Below are positions 25,889 through 35,841 of a stretch of 64,000 nucleotides of DNA, one piece after another. Location of the stretch: positions 1 through 64,000 of the forward strand of contig UQVS01000001.1 in the NCBI GenBank assembly GCA_900544615.1, in the 5' to 3' direction. The notes beneath the pieces were generated by a model. It saw nothing but the letters and a program-made list of their open reading frames with translations. It was not told the origin of the DNA and did no database searches. Source of the stretch: an uncultured Oscillibacter sp. (lineage in GTDB: Bacteria; Bacillota; Clostridia; Oscillospirales; Oscillospiraceae). The first letter of the stretch is position 1; each line of letters begins with the position of its first letter. A program made the position numbers and the translations under genes.

Positions 25889-26121
25889 ACGCACAGCGCT
25901 GGCCCGCCGCTCTGCGGCGGGCAGGAAGACTCGTCCAGCTTCAGGACGGCCAGGAATGCCTCCGTGGGCATCTGCACCTCGTCGTCGCAAAGTCCGCTGC
26001 ATTCCGTTTCTGCCTTACGGCAAAAACTTCATCTGCTCCCTTGCTCCTCCGTTTCCCACCGAAACCGCTTGCGCTGAGTTTCGGCGGGAACCCTGTTATG
26101 CGCGCATCTTCTTTTTGCCTT
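25889..26121 (-). pseudogene. Broken duplicate of the lepA 3' end, interrupted by about 110 bases
   Basis: The 35 bases at 25943-25977 are identical to 26229-26263 inside lepA, and the 22 bases at 26100-26121 are identical to 26274-26295. On the minus strand the first block still encodes MPTEAFLAVLKLDE, the LepA C-terminus, but runs on instead of stopping. The two blocks are 10 bases apart in lepA and 122 bases apart here, so something was inserted. The flanking hairpin sequence (GCACAGCGC...CCGC...GCGG) is also repeated at 26164-26190. This fills most of the 400-base gap between the SLH gene and lepA. Confidence 0.7.
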
Positions 26122-26209
26122 TTGAAAACGCTCCGCGTTTCAAAAGCTGATTGAAATAACGGCGCACAGCGCCGGCTCGCCGCTTTGCGGCTCGTAGGAA
26201 GGCAAAAAG
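26111..26209. repeat. Nested inverted-repeat element downstream of lepA
   Basis: CTTTTTGCCTT (26111-26121) and its exact complement AAGGCAAAAAG (26199-26209) flank 77 bases that contain two more hairpins, TTTTGAAA/TTTCAAAA and GGCTCGCCGC/GCGGCTCG-like. The arrangement looks like a small palindromic extragenic element. Confidence 0.5.
26155..26173 (-). terminator. Possible lepA terminator
   Basis: GGCGC-ACA-GCGCC reads on the minus strand into GTTATTTC, a modest U-tract about 50 bases after the lepA stop codon. Confidence 0.4.
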
Positions 26210-26212
26210 AGA

Positions 26213-28018
<1,806 letters not shown>

Positions 28019-28086
28019 ACAGATAAAACCTCCGTAGGCAGATCCACGCGAATCCCGCATGGCGCAAATTTCAATTGGATCGCGGC

Positions 28087-29166
28087 TTATGACGCCGCGG
28101 TATGGAACTGAATCCAGTAGTTTTCGTCCCAGAATTTATCATAGTCGTAGTTTACCACAAAATCCCGCCAGTTGGCGAGAATTTCCTGATAATTTTCCGC
28201 CGTCAGCAGGTCTGCGCCGGAGCGGATCTTGTCCAGCACCAGTTCTCCCGCCTCGGCAGAGTGATGCACATAGTCGCAGTAGTAATCCAGCTGTTCGATG
28301 ATCTCCCGGTCAAAGAGCAGCCCGTGGAGGGTGATATTCTCATAGGGCAGCAGCGTCTCGCAGGCCAGCTTCAGTGCGGCAAATACCGCGTCCGTCTCGC
28401 CCGTGCGGCCGATCTTGTCCCAGTAGAGAATACTGTAGGGGGAGAGGAAGAGATCAAACTCCACATCCGGGTACGTCTCCGCCCAGCGGGTCACTACCGC
28501 CAGATTCTTCGCGGTATCCGCCAGCAGGCCGTCCTCCGGCATCTTCTCTGCCGCAATGTCGGGACGCTGATACTCCTCCAGCGCCGTCATGTGATTCCAC
28601 CAGACGGTGTTATCCCAGGAAAACCCCTCATCCAGCGTTTCCCCCTGCCCCCAGCGCTGGCACATGAGGGCATAGAGGCTGTAGTAAAGAACGTCCTTAT
28701 TCAGCAGGTATTTCGCATCGTTGACGGGGTTCGCGTCATAGAGATAGCCGGGCATAGCCCCGGTCACGCCGTCCGGCGAGCGGGTGAAAATGTTGGTATC
28801 CATGGCGAAGATGACCCGCTTGGGCCTGTGCGTCCGCATGAGAAGCCCCATCACCTGATCGAACTCGCTGAAGTAGCCGTCCGGGATGGTAAGGCGCAGG
28901 CCGGTTCCGCCGAATACCTCGCCGATCTCGCTGCCCCGGTAGTTGGCCGCCATGGAGGAACCGATAAGAACCACGTCCGCCGGGTTGTTTCGGACGATTC
29001 CGGCCGTCTGATAACGCTCGCTGAAAAAGACCGGCTTGCGGTCTGCGGGCATCCGATAGTAAAAGCAGGGATCTACCCGCCAGACAAAGGCGGCGCAGGC
29101 CACCAGCACCAGAATCAGCCCCAGAAGCAGGCCCAAAGTCCATTTACGATAGGTATGCTGTTCCAC
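28087..29166 (-). CDS. SGNH-like, AlgJ/DltD-type partner of the MBOAT protein
   Basis: A 359-aa protein with an N-terminal membrane anchor (about residues 9-30) and an extracytoplasmic domain. VVLIGSSMAANYR near residue 64 looks like SGNH block I (nucleophile Ser), and CDYVHHSAEAGELV near the C-terminus could carry the Asp/His pair. Such proteins work beside MBOAT acyltransferases to move acyl groups onto wall or surface polymers. It starts at a GTG codon after GGAG and lies 16 bases downstream of the MBOAT gene. The acceptor polymer is unknown. Confidence 0.75.
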   Translation of the reverse strand: MEQHTYRKWTLGLLLGLILVLVACAAFVWRVDPCFYYRMPADRKPVFFSERYQTAGIVRNNPADVVLIGSSMAANYRGSEIGEVFGGTGLRLTIPDGYFSEFDQVMGLLMRTHRPKRVIFAMDTNIFTRSPDGVTGAMPGYLYDANPVNDAKYLLNKDVLYYSLYALMCQRWGQGETLDEGFSWDNTVWWNHMTALEEYQRPDIAAEKMPEDGLLADTAKNLAVVTRWAETYPDVEFDLFLSPYSILYWDKIGRTGETDAVFAALKLACETLLPYENITLHGLLFDREIIEQLDYYCDYVHHSAEAGELVLDKIRSGADLLTAENYQEILANWRDFVVNYDYDKFWDENYWIQFHTAAS

Positions 29167-29182
29167 GGCAGGGTCTCCTCTC

Positions 29183-30592
29183 TCAGAAATTGGAATAGAT
29201 AAACGTCACCACGCCGGTGAAGGACAGAATGGACCACGCCGCCAGCACCAGCACATACAATCCACTGCGCCAGTTAGGGCGGAATGCATCCATCTGCCGG
29301 ATCACATTCCGGGGCCACAGCGCCGCCAGCAAACTGATACCCAGCACGGCCCCCACCCGGAGATACACAGTGTACGGCTCGATTTTTGGGATCAGGATCA
29401 GCAGGGCGCTCAGCTCCCGCGCAAACAGCCCCTTGGCCAGCCACAGCGGGATCCCGCCGATGCCGCCTGCCACCGCCGTTTTCAGCAGTGCAAAGGCCGC
29501 AGAAAGATCCGGCGCACGGAAAAAGACCCACGCGACGTTGATAAACAGGAACGTCACCGCCCAGCGCAGCCATTTGGGGAGGGCGTCCCGGCCCTTGCCC
29601 CACAGCCGTTCCAGCACCTGCGCCAGACCGTGGAGCATTCCCCAGAGGATAAACGTCCAGCCCGCGCCGTGCCAGATCCCGCTGACGAGGTATACCAGCA
29701 GAATGTTCAGGTAAGTCCGGCCCTTTCCCTTTCGGCTGCCGCCCAGCGGGAAATAGACGTTTTCCCGGAGGAAAGAGGTCAGGGTCATGTGCCAGCGCTT
29801 CCAGAACTCCGTCACCGACAGGCTGCGGTAGGGGGAGTCGAAGTTCACCGGCAGCCGCAGTCCCAGCAGCCGCGCACAGCCGGAAGCAATATCGCAGTAA
29901 CCGGAAAAATCGAAGTACAGCTGGAGGGTATAGCCCAGAATGACGCACCACGCCGTCGGCGCCGTCAGTCCGGCCAGATTACCCCAGCCGTTATTGACCA
30001 GCACGCCCAGATTGTCCGCCAGCAGCACCTTTTTGGCAAGCCCCAGACCGAGGGCGTACAGTCCGGCCGCCGTATCCCTGGGCTGGGGAGACGCTTCCCG
30101 CAGCTGGGGGAAGAAATTCTGCGGCTTCAGGATGGGGCCGGAGGACACCGTAGGGAAGAAGAAACTGTAAGTCAGGTATTCCGCCGGAGCAGGCGCGTCA
30201 GGAAACGCGCCGGTGTATACCTCATGCAGATACCAGATCTGCTGAAAGGTGAAAAAGCTGATGCCCAGCGGCACAAACGGCGTCTGCACTGCGCCGCCGG
30301 TGAGAAAGCCGGTGTACTTGAAAATTCCCAGCACCGCGACATGATAGCAAACGGCGGCCAGAAACACGCCCCGGCGGCGCTGCCGCCGCAGGGAATTGCC
30401 TGCCAGCAGGCTGACGGCAGAGGACGCCGCCAGCAGGCCGCAGCTCCACCAGACCCCGGCGGCGCCGTTCCAGAGATAGAACACCAGACTGGCCGCCAGC
30501 AGCGCCCAGACCTGCCGTTTCTGACCCAGCAGGCGGCAGGCGCAGACCGTGACGGTGAGAAAGGCCAGAAAGGCCAGCGACTGTACGTTCAT
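29183..30592 (-). CDS. MBOAT family O-acyltransferase (AlgI/DltB-like)
   Basis: A 469-aa polytopic enzyme that passes acyl groups across the membrane. The conserved blocks are VPLGISFFTFQQIWYL, FFPTVSSGPI, YFDFSGYCDIASGCARLLG, WKRWHMTLTSFLRENVYFPLGGS and the catalytic His in YLVSGIWHGAGWTFILWG. It overlaps the HTH regulator gene by 4 bases (ATGA) and is followed by the SGNH-like partner. The most likely role is O-acetylation of a cell-surface polysaccharide or teichoic acid; the exact target is inference. Confidence 0.9.
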   Translation of the reverse strand: MNVQSLAFLAFLTVTVCACRLLGQKRQVWALLAASLVFYLWNGAAGVWWSCGLLAASSAVSLLAGNSLRRQRRRGVFLAAVCYHVAVLGIFKYTGFLTGGAVQTPFVPLGISFFTFQQIWYLHEVYTGAFPDAPAPAEYLTYSFFFPTVSSGPILKPQNFFPQLREASPQPRDTAAGLYALGLGLAKKVLLADNLGVLVNNGWGNLAGLTAPTAWCVILGYTLQLYFDFSGYCDIASGCARLLGLRLPVNFDSPYRSLSVTEFWKRWHMTLTSFLRENVYFPLGGSRKGKGRTYLNILLVYLVSGIWHGAGWTFILWGMLHGLAQVLERLWGKGRDALPKWLRWAVTFLFINVAWVFFRAPDLSAAFALLKTAVAGGIGGIPLWLAKGLFARELSALLILIPKIEPYTVYLRVGAVLGISLLAALWPRNVIRQMDAFRPNWRSGLYVLVLAAWSILSFTGVVTFIYSNF

Positions 30593-31278
30593 CCGTTCCG
30601 CTCCATCTGGTTCAGACGGTTCAGCTGGCCGTCCGCCGTGCTGAGTACCTGTACGAAGCCCTGACTCCGGCCGGGATAGGCATTGTTCACCGCCTCATGG
30701 GACAGATCCGGGAAGTTGGCCTTTTCCCGCGCCAGATTCCGAATGGCCCGCGCATAGTCCGCCTGCGCCAGAGACGCCCCAGCAGAGGCAGTACCGGAGG
30801 CGCAGTCCTCCTCCGGCAGAGCAAAGTATTCTGGGCTGCCGCCTGCGGCCCGGTGAAGCATCCGGTACAGCAGATAGATCTGACAGCCCAGACTGTCTGC
30901 CGCCGCATTGATGGCGGCCTTGTCGCCCAGCTTTCCCAGCAGGCCGAACAGCACGCCGCAGGCGCTGGTAAGGAGCTTGCCCCGCAGCGTAGCCAGCACG
31001 CTGCCCTGTAATACATTGCCCGGCTCCGCCATGTCCAGAACCTCTTCCGGCGTCAGCATACTGCCGTCGCGGGCCAGCGTGCGGCCCAGCATATAGTCGG
31101 CGGAGACGTGATAATAGTCGCAGGCCTTGACCACAAAGGCCAGACCCGGTTCCCGGATACCGTTTTCATAGTGACTCAGCAGCGCCTGAGAAACGCCCAG
31201 ATCTGCGGCGGCCATCCGCTGGGAAACGCCCCGCTCCTTACGCAGCAGGGAGAGCGTCCTGGAAAATTCTGTTGACAT
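30589..31278 (-). CDS. XRE-type HTH regulator coupled to the MBOAT operon
   Basis: A 229-aa protein. Residues 1-65 form an HTH_3 domain: LSLLRKERGVSQRMAAADLGVSQALLSHYENGIREPG, then the YYHVSADYMLGRT end. The remaining 160 residues are helical and of unknown family; they may sense a ligand or interact with another protein. GGAGGG lies six bases before the start at 31278. The ATGA overlap with the MBOAT gene makes this the first gene of the surface-acylation operon, so it probably regulates that operon. Confidence 0.8.
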   Translation of the reverse strand: MSTEFSRTLSLLRKERGVSQRMAAADLGVSQALLSHYENGIREPGLAFVVKACDYYHVSADYMLGRTLARDGSMLTPEEVLDMAEPGNVLQGSVLATLRGKLLTSACGVLFGLLGKLGDKAAINAAADSLGCQIYLLYRMLHRAAGGSPEYFALPEEDCASGTASAGASLAQADYARAIRNLAREKANFPDLSHEAVNNAYPGRSQGFVQVLSTADGQLNRLNQMERNG

Positions 31279-31329
31279 GGATTTCCCTCCGTGAAACAGC
31301 CGGGGCATTGCCCCGGCCGAAATGATTCA

Positions 31330-31371
31330 ATACACAACGTATAGTTTACCAGAGGCGATACAATAAGTAAA
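31330..31371 (-). promoter_or_regulatory. Promoter of the HTH-MBOAT-SGNH operon
   Basis: On the minus strand TTTACT (31371-31366) and TAAACT (31348-31343) are 17 bases apart. ATAC-N5-GTAT at 31330-31342, just downstream of the -10 box, is a small palindrome that could bind the HTH protein; that part is speculative. Confidence 0.5.
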
Positions 31372-31393
31372 GAGAAATTCTGCCTGAAATCAG

Positions 31394-31423
31394 AAAAACC
31401 GGTGCATGATGCACCGGTTTTTT
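31394..31423 (-). terminator. Terminator of the HAD gene
   Basis: AAAAACCGGTGCAT and ATGCACCGGTTTTT make a near-perfect palindrome with U-tracts on both strands, just after the HAD stop codon. Confidence 0.88.
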
Positions 31424-31433
31424 CCGAAAAGTC

Positions 31434-32315
31434 TCAGAACAGCCCCACCTGATCCGGCAGCTCACTTTTGCCGATGCTGCGGAGCTGGCGGGTATTGGCC
31501 TCCAGCAGCCGGTCGGTGATGGTCATTTTCCGCAGGATATCCCGCACGGTACGATCCAGCTCCGTATCCGCCCGGTAGTCCGCCGGGAAGATGAAATCCA
31601 CCCGTCCGTCCCCCAGCAGCTTTTCCACACCCTGCCGGTTGGTGGACTGGTAAACGGCAATGGCCTGCCCGCCGTAGGCCCGCATCATCTTCATGCAGGG
31701 GACATCCGACAGGCCGTCGCCGATGTAGATCATGTTGGTGAAGGGGATTCGCTTGGAGTTATCCGGCATGGAGTCGTTCAGCTCCTTATCCCGCGAGACA
31801 TCCAGAATCCCCTTGTTGATGCGGTAGACAAACTGGGTCTTGTTGGTGAAATTCACGTCCAGCTTGGGCCAGCAGGCGTCGCCGTGTTCATTGTAGTAGA
31901 ATTCGCAGGCATAGATCTCCCGGAACTCATGGGCAATGCCGCTGCCCTCAATGATCTCCCGCAGGCCGGAGGAGATGACATAATGCTCCACCTGCACCCC
32001 CAGCGTTTCACCAAAAGCGTTAATCCGGGCAAACCAGTCCCGCACGCCGGGGAACAGCTGGATGGACTGGCCGCAGCGGTTCAGGAACGCCCGGTTCAAC
32101 TGGATGCCCTGCGCGGCACACTCCTGAATCATGGTGTACATATAGGCCAGCAGGCCGTCCATGCGGTTCTCCCAGCCAAATGCATTGGCTTTTCCCCAGA
32201 ATTCCGCCGGGGTATAGCCCAGGGAGGGGATGAAGGCGTAATCCTCCATATCCGTGGTACACAGGGTCTTATCAAAGTCGTACAAAAAGGCAATGATCGG
32301 CGCTTGCTTGTCCAT
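31434..32315 (-). CDS. HAD-superfamily phosphatase
   Basis: A 293-aa cytoplasmic hydrolase. HAD motif I is FLYDFDKTLCT (nucleophile Asp13, Asp15), motif II is HYVISSGLREII, and motif IV is IYIGDGLSDVPCM. The large helical cap between motifs I and II and the C-terminal extension place it with PSP-like or sugar-phosphate phosphatases; the substrate is unknown. It is the last gene of the minus-strand division and RNA-modification cluster, after a terminator hairpin behind divIVA, so it may be transcribed partly by readthrough. AGGAGG precedes the start. Confidence 0.85.
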   Translation of the reverse strand: MDKQAPIIAFLYDFDKTLCTTDMEDYAFIPSLGYTPAEFWGKANAFGWENRMDGLLAYMYTMIQECAAQGIQLNRAFLNRCGQSIQLFPGVRDWFARINAFGETLGVQVEHYVISSGLREIIEGSGIAHEFREIYACEFYYNEHGDACWPKLDVNFTNKTQFVYRINKGILDVSRDKELNDSMPDNSKRIPFTNMIYIGDGLSDVPCMKMMRAYGGQAIAVYQSTNRQGVEKLLGDGRVDFIFPADYRADTELDRTVRDILRKMTITDRLLEANTRQLRSIGKSELPDQVGLF

Positions 32316-32334
32316 GGTGTTCCTCCTGAAAGAG

Positions 32335-32363
32335 CAAAAAGCGGCCCCATGGGCCGCTTTTTG
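32335..32363 (-). terminator. divIVA terminator
   Basis: CAAAAAGCGGCCC and GGGCCGCTTTTTG pair around CAT, right after the divIVA stop codon; the U-tract is part of the stem. Confidence 0.8.
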
Positions 32364-33083
32364 TCAGCTATTGTAATTGCGGCCGAATTTCAGCTCGTCC
32401 AGATTGATCTGGCGGGTTGCGGAAAGATCCGGGAAATCCGCAAAGGGATCACCGGTCTCCGCGGCTGCATCTGCCTGTCCGGCAGGCTCTTCAACCGCTT
32501 CCGCGGCAGGCTCCGCCGTCCCGGAAGCATCCTGCTCCGCAGCGGCAGGCTCCGCGTTGAACGCGGCCATGACGTGATCTTCGATCTCCTGAACGGGGGA
32601 GTCCTCCTCCGCTTCCTCCACCGGCAGCTCCACGGGCCGCTGGGGCAGCTCCGTCAGGAGCTGGATCTCCTTGTCGCACACGGCCCGGATGGCGGCGGAG
32701 AACTTCTCCAGCTCCGCCTGACTCTGGCGCAGGCGCTCCTCGTTGGCGGCCGTCTCGTTTTTCAGCCGGGTGATCTTCATCTTGGCGTCGATTTCCGCCT
32801 GGGTCATCATCTGATCCCGCTTCTGCTCGGCTTCCTTCACAATGGAGTCCGCCATCCGCTGGGCGGTCAGCAGGGTAGCCCGCATGGAATCCTCGGTAGC
32901 GCGGTATTCCTCCACCTTTTCCACCAGAACCTTCAGCTTGGCCTTCAGGGCCGCGTTTTCTTTATAGAGGGCCGTGTAATCATCGGTCAGCTCATCCAGA
33001 AATTCGTCCACCATGGCCATGTTGTAGCCGCCGAAGGACGCCTTGGAAAAGGAATGAGTAGAAACCTCCTGAGGTGTCAGCAT
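32364..33083 (-). CDS. divIVA: DivIVA-domain cell division / polarity protein
   Basis: A 239-aa coiled-coil protein that recognises curved membrane at septa and poles. The N-terminal membrane-binding part is MLTPQEVSTHSFSKASFGGY, followed by VDEFLDELTDDYTALYKEN and a long coiled coil to about residue 150. The acidic Ala/Glu/Pro-rich C-terminus is of the kind that varies between species. The ATG at 33083 is chosen because GGAGG is nine bases upstream; a TTG two codons earlier is too close to it. It follows sepF, as in the conserved ylm-divIVA region. Confidence 0.9.
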   Translation of the reverse strand: MLTPQEVSTHSFSKASFGGYNMAMVDEFLDELTDDYTALYKENAALKAKLKVLVEKVEEYRATEDSMRATLLTAQRMADSIVKEAEQKRDQMMTQAEIDAKMKITRLKNETAANEERLRQSQAELEKFSAAIRAVCDKEIQLLTELPQRPVELPVEEAEEDSPVQEIEDHVMAAFNAEPAAAEQDASGTAEPAAEAVEEPAGQADAAAETGDPFADFPDLSATRQINLDELKFGRNYNS

Positions 33084-33101
33084 ATCCAATATCCTCCCTG
33101 C

Positions 33102-33533
33102 TTAGAAATACAAGCCGTTGCTTTCCAGCTCGTCAATGAGGTCGCCCTCCAGCTCCACATGGTAGGGGGTGATGATGTAGGTGTTGGCCGCCACTTTCTT
33201 GATCTTGCCCTCGCCGGCATAGGCCACGCCGGACAAAAAGTCCACCAGACGCCGGGCCACATCCTTGTTGGTGGATTCCAGATTCAGCACCACGGTCCGC
33301 TTGTCCTTCAGCTGGTCGGCGATCTCCGAGGCGTTTTCAAAGCGGTCGGGCTTTACCAGCACCACCTTCAGCTGGGTGGTGGCGTGGATATTCACCACCT
33401 TGTTCCGGCGGTCCTCCGCCTTGTTGCGGCGATCTTCAAAAGAGCGCTCCCGCGGCTCTTCAAAATCCTCGTATTCCTCATCCTCGTCGTCGTAGGGATG
33501 GGTCAGCTTTTTCAGCTCGTCAAAAATGCCCAT
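33102..33533 (-). CDS. sepF: Cell division protein SepF
   Basis: A 143-aa FtsZ-anchoring protein. The N-terminal amphipathic helix MGIFDELKKLTHP binds membrane; an acidic/arginine-rich linker follows (DDEDEEYEDFEEPRERSFEDRR). The SepF core includes KPDRFENASEIADQLKDKRTV, VVLNLESTNKDVARRLVDFL and GKIKKVAANTYIITP. The start at 33533 follows AGGAGG; the longer open frame upstream is antisense noise in the ylmE gene. Neighbours ylmE and divIVA are the expected ones, while ftsZ itself is elsewhere. Confidence 0.96.
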   Translation of the reverse strand: MGIFDELKKLTHPYDDEDEEYEDFEEPRERSFEDRRNKAEDRRNKVVNIHATTQLKVVLVKPDRFENASEIADQLKDKRTVVLNLESTNKDVARRLVDFLSGVAYAGEGKIKKVAANTYIITPYHVELEGDLIDELESNGLYF

Positions 33534-33550
33534 GCCAGAACCTCCTGCAA

Positions 33551-34246
33551 TCAAGTGGGATAATGCCGGGCGCCGAAAATCGCGGTGCCCACGCGAACCA
33601 TGGTGGCGCCGTTCCGAATGGCATCCTCGAAATCGCCGCTCATACCCATGGAGAGACATTCTAACTCATTATGGAACAATTTCTCATTGATGTCAACATA
33701 AAGTGCCCGGACTTCCTGAAAATAGTGAATATTTTCCTCCCGGCTGCAATCCGCAGGGGGGATGGTCATCAGGCCGTGTACCCGGACATGCTCCATGTCA
33801 AGCGCCGCCCTGGCGGCGTCCTCCAGTTCGGCGGGGGCGAAGCCGCTTTTGGCCTCCTCGCCGCCGATGTTGACCTCCAGCAGAATGTCCTGCACGATGC
33901 CCTGCTTCTCCGCCTCTTTTTCAATGGCTTCCAGCAGGGGAAGGGACCCCACGGACTGGATCAGAGCCACCTTGCCCACCACCTGTTTGACCTTGTTACG
34001 CTGGAGGTGGCCGATAAAGTGCAGGGGCGCGCCATCATAGGCGTGCTGCGCCAGCTTTTCCGTCATCTCCTGTACCCGGTTCTCGCCCAGTACGTCGATG
34101 CCGGCGGCAATGGCCTCCCGGCAGGCGGCGGCGTCATTCATCTTGCTGGCGCCCACCAGCGTGATCTCTCCGGCCTCCCGGCCGCTTTCGGCACAGGCGG
34201 CGGCAATGCGGCTGCGGATCTCGGCAATGTTGGTCTGGATTGACAT
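33551..34246 (-). CDS. YggS/YlmE family pyridoxal phosphate homeostasis protein
   Basis: A 231-aa single-domain alanine-racemase-like barrel that binds PLP but has no known enzyme activity and maintains PLP balance. ITLVGASKMNDAAACREAI carries the PLP lysine, and ENRVQEMTEKL, LHFIGHLQRNKVKQVV, GLMTIPP and LSMGMSGDFEDAIRNGATMVRVGTAIFG are typical family blocks. It is followed after 17 bases by sepF, the conserved ylmE-sepF order of Gram-positives. AGAAGGA precedes the start. Confidence 0.95.
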   Translation of the reverse strand: MSIQTNIAEIRSRIAAACAESGREAGEITLVGASKMNDAAACREAIAAGIDVLGENRVQEMTEKLAQHAYDGAPLHFIGHLQRNKVKQVVGKVALIQSVGSLPLLEAIEKEAEKQGIVQDILLEVNIGGEEAKSGFAPAELEDAARAALDMEHVRVHGLMTIPPADCSREENIHYFQEVRALYVDINEKLFHNELECLSMGMSGDFEDAIRNGATMVRVGTAIFGARHYPT

Positions 34247-34263
34247 ATCAATTCCTTCTTTCT

Positions 34264-35535
34264 CTATGAAATAACTTTCCCATCGTACAGATTTCTGGCT
34301 ACGGCAATGACGGTATCGCCGGACCGCAGCCGGGTCTTTTCCGAACTGCCGGACGAACGCACCACGGCGTATTCCTCACCGGTGTACAGCACATCCACCG
34401 GCTTGAACACGGCTTTCGCGCCGGATACGCAGTACACGCCGGTGACGCTGACTTCCTTCGTGATCTCCTCGCCGGTGTCCTCGTCCTTCTCCGTCGCCGT
34501 CTGAGTGGTGACCCGGAGAGCCTCCCGCGGCACCCGGATGCCCTCGATGGCGTCCAGAATGATCTCTGCGCTCTGGCGGCGTAGCAGGGTCAGCTCCTGC
34601 AAGTAGGTGTTTCCCTGAAATACCACCACGCAGCGGCCGTTTTCCTCGGCGCTGACAGACGCCAGCGTGACCTCCAGATCCCGGTCTACATTTTTGGTGA
34701 ACCGCAGATGCAGGCTTCCGCTCTTACTGTTTTGCAGGGTCTGCGCTTCCGCAGCGGACACAACGCCGACATAGTACCAGTTTTCCCCAAGGATCAGCTT
34801 CCCGGTATTGGCGGGAATGTCGGCGGGAGCCAGCTTGTCCAGCGCGCTGGGAGTCAGGGTGGAGAGCAGATCCGGCGTCAGCACGGTCTCATAGCCGTCC
34901 ACCACGGCGGAAAACAGGCCGGAACGGGGCGAACGGATGGTTTTCACGGAGTTGGCCGCCTGGGATCTCAGGCTTTTCAACTGATCCCGCAGCTCCTGAA
35001 GCTGTCCGCTGAGATCCTCCGTGCCGGAGTAGGTGTAGTCCCGTTTCAGCACCAGCGCCCGCAGCTCCTGCCCGTGATTCTCCGCCGTGTCCATCCGTCC
35101 GGCGGCTGCGGCAGAGCGGTAGTCCAGCAGTGCTTTGGAAATCTGGCTGTCCAGCTTCAGCGTCACCTCCGCCCCCAGCATGGACTCCTGGGCGTATTCC
35201 AGCTGGTCGATGCGGTTATTCAGCGTTTCGATCTCGTTCTGCCGGTCCAGCGAAGCCTGATCGGCATAGACGGTGGCCACGGCGCCGCCGCTGCTGACCC
35301 GCTCGCCCTCGCTGCGGCGCAGCTGCATCAATCCGCCGCCGTCGCCCTCCAGCACCTGCTCCTGACGCACCATGCTGCCGCTGATCTCCACGGTGTTTTC
35401 CACCTGATAGGTATAGGCCATCGTGGTCACCATGGGGTCGTTGGCATAGTGGTAGATCTGCACGCCGAAATAGGTCAGGATCCCCAGCGTGACCGCCGCT
35501 ATAAGTATTTTACTGATGAGAGAACTGTTTTTCAT
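34264..35535 (-). CDS. HlyD-like membrane-anchored adaptor protein
   Basis: A 423-aa protein with one N-terminal transmembrane segment (about 9-28), a biotinyl-lipoyl-like half motif with GSMVRQEQVL and SEGERVSSGGAVATVYA, a coiled-coil hairpin (about 95-200) and C-terminal beta domains. This resembles membrane-fusion proteins of ABC exporters, but no exporter is adjacent. Clostridia often carry such a protein beside the hfq/ylm cluster, where its role is unclear. GAGG precedes the start; hfq is 15 bases upstream. Confidence 0.7.
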   Translation of the reverse strand: MKNSSLISKILIAAVTLGILTYFGVQIYHYANDPMVTTMAYTYQVENTVEISGSMVRQEQVLEGDGGGLMQLRRSEGERVSSGGAVATVYADQASLDRQNEIETLNNRIDQLEYAQESMLGAEVTLKLDSQISKALLDYRSAAAAGRMDTAENHGQELRALVLKRDYTYSGTEDLSGQLQELRDQLKSLRSQAANSVKTIRSPRSGLFSAVVDGYETVLTPDLLSTLTPSALDKLAPADIPANTGKLILGENWYYVGVVSAAEAQTLQNSKSGSLHLRFTKNVDRDLEVTLASVSAEENGRCVVVFQGNTYLQELTLLRRQSAEIILDAIEGIRVPREALRVTTQTATEKDEDTGEEITKEVSVTGVYCVSGAKAVFKPVDVLYTGEEYAVVRSSGSSEKTRLRSGDTVIAVARNLYDGKVIS

Positions 35536-35550
35536 AGAGCCTCGTATGTA

Positions 35551-35793
35551 TTACAGTGCGGAACCCTCCTCCATTTCCCGCAGCTCCACCGGCCGGATGG
35601 GTACAATGGTGGAGATTGCGTGCTTGTAGATGACCTGCTGGCGTCCATCGCTGTCCAGCACCACCACAAAGGGGTCATACCCCGTGACGATGCCCCGCAT
35701 CTGGAAGCCGTTCATCAAAAACAGGGTGACGGGAAGGCGATCCTGCCGGATTCGCAGGAGGAAGAGATCCTGTAGATTTGTTTTTTTCTGCAT
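35551..35793 (-). CDS. hfq: RNA chaperone Hfq
   Basis: An 80-aa hexameric RNA-binding protein for sRNA-mRNA pairing. The Sm1 motif LQDLFLLRIRQDRLPVTLFL, then NGFQMRGIVTGYDPFVVVL, and the Sm2 motif YKHAISTIVP are all clear. It lacks a long C-terminal tail, as is usual for Firmicutes. AGAAGGAG lies before the ATG. The miaA-hfq order matches the conserved mutL-miaA-hfq arrangement known from many bacteria. Confidence 0.98.
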   Translation of the reverse strand: MQKKTNLQDLFLLRIRQDRLPVTLFLMNGFQMRGIVTGYDPFVVVLDSDGRQQVIYKHAISTIVPIRPVELREMEEGSAL

Positions 35794-35841
35794 ATGTACC
35801 CGCTCCTTCTTTATTTACGGAGCGGTCATCCGCTCCTGCGC

